Shown here piece after piece: positions 63,842 to 64,000 of a DNA stretch of 64,000 nt. A program made the position numbers and the translations under genes. The first letter of the stretch is position 1; each line of letters starts with the position of its first letter. The notes beneath the pieces are model-generated. The model had not been told where the DNA came from, searched no databases, and was given only the letters and a program-made list of their open reading frames with translations. Source of the DNA: Paraburkholderia acidipaludis NBRC 101816 (lineage in GTDB: Bacteria; Pseudomonadota; Gammaproteobacteria; Burkholderiales; Burkholderiaceae). The stretch is from positions 1 to 64,000 of the forward strand of contig NZ_BAXZ01000026.1 in NCBI RefSeq assembly GCF_000684975.1, given 5' to 3'.

Positions 63842-64000
63842 CGCCAGTCCGGCCGGCTGCGCGAGAGACAGGCGCACGCCCTTGCGGGACGGGCCTGCGA
63901 GCGGGATGCGGCCGCGCGCGGGTGCCGGGGCGTCTCGCGTTGGCGTCGCGTGACGTCGTGAATGAGACGTGAGATGCGCCCGTTTCGCGCGCGCCGCCAA

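Overview
The window is GC-rich (apart from its first ~1.2 kb) and reads as the main chromosome of a Burkholderia/Paraburkholderia-type betaproteobacterium. The case rests on gene content and order: rpsF-priB-rpsR-rplI-dnaB, sbp-cysTWA-cysB, gcl-hyi-glxR, phoH-bcp, a chromosomal Ara4N lipid A cluster with ArnA split in two, alaA-hom-thrC, and a group III truncated globin divergent from an NsrR-like regulator. The species is an inference; no 16S rRNA gene is present.

Layout. 1-1.64 kb: end of an accessory island, with a lytic-transglycosylase effector-like gene cut by the window edge, a secreted partner that may be its immunity protein, and an integrase remnant beside the initiator tRNA-fMet gene. 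1.7-5.9 kb: small housekeeping and unknown genes (UPF0303, SMR transporter, DUF1488, TetR regulator, hydroxyisobutyryl-CoA hydrolase-like enzyme). 6.1-9.4 kb: sulfonate utilisation genes ssuD-ssuC-ssuB-ssuF, with an in-frame amber codon inside ssuB. 9.4-14.3 kb: tRNA-His, dusA, tas, a DUF318 permease and small genes. 14.3-18.9 kb: nodJ/nodI-like ABC exporter, universal stress protein, DUF2939 protein, and lexA with an unknown gene directly downstream.

19-25.2 kb: sulfate uptake (sbp-cysT-cysW-cysA) with its regulator cysB, then an asparaginase. 25.4-31.2 kb: glyoxylate carboligase pathway with a divergent LysR gene. 31.3-34.5 kb: ribosomal and replication operon. 34.6-36.3 kb: DUF47-pit phosphate uptake preceded by Pho-box-like repeats. 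36.4-41.3 kb: an SDR-fold protein without its catalytic residues, an NlpC/P60 lipoprotein, phoH and bcp. 41.4-49.0 kb: the Ara4N lipid A modification cluster. 49.2-56.2 kb: Mth938-like gene, alaA-hom-thrC, and moeA-moaD-moaE. 56.3-57.5 kb: globin/NsrR pair. 57.6-63.7 kb: clpB with a heat-shock-like promoter, yidB-like gene, a comEA-like gene with a histone-like tail, and a sigma-54 activator with a strong palindrome upstream.

Themes: the ssu and cys genes are two arms of sulfur acquisition, and the ssu arm appears damaged. Phosphate control (pit), SOS control (lexA) and heat shock (clpB) each show readable regulatory DNA. No CRISPR array, insertion sequence, rRNA operon or complete prophage was seen.
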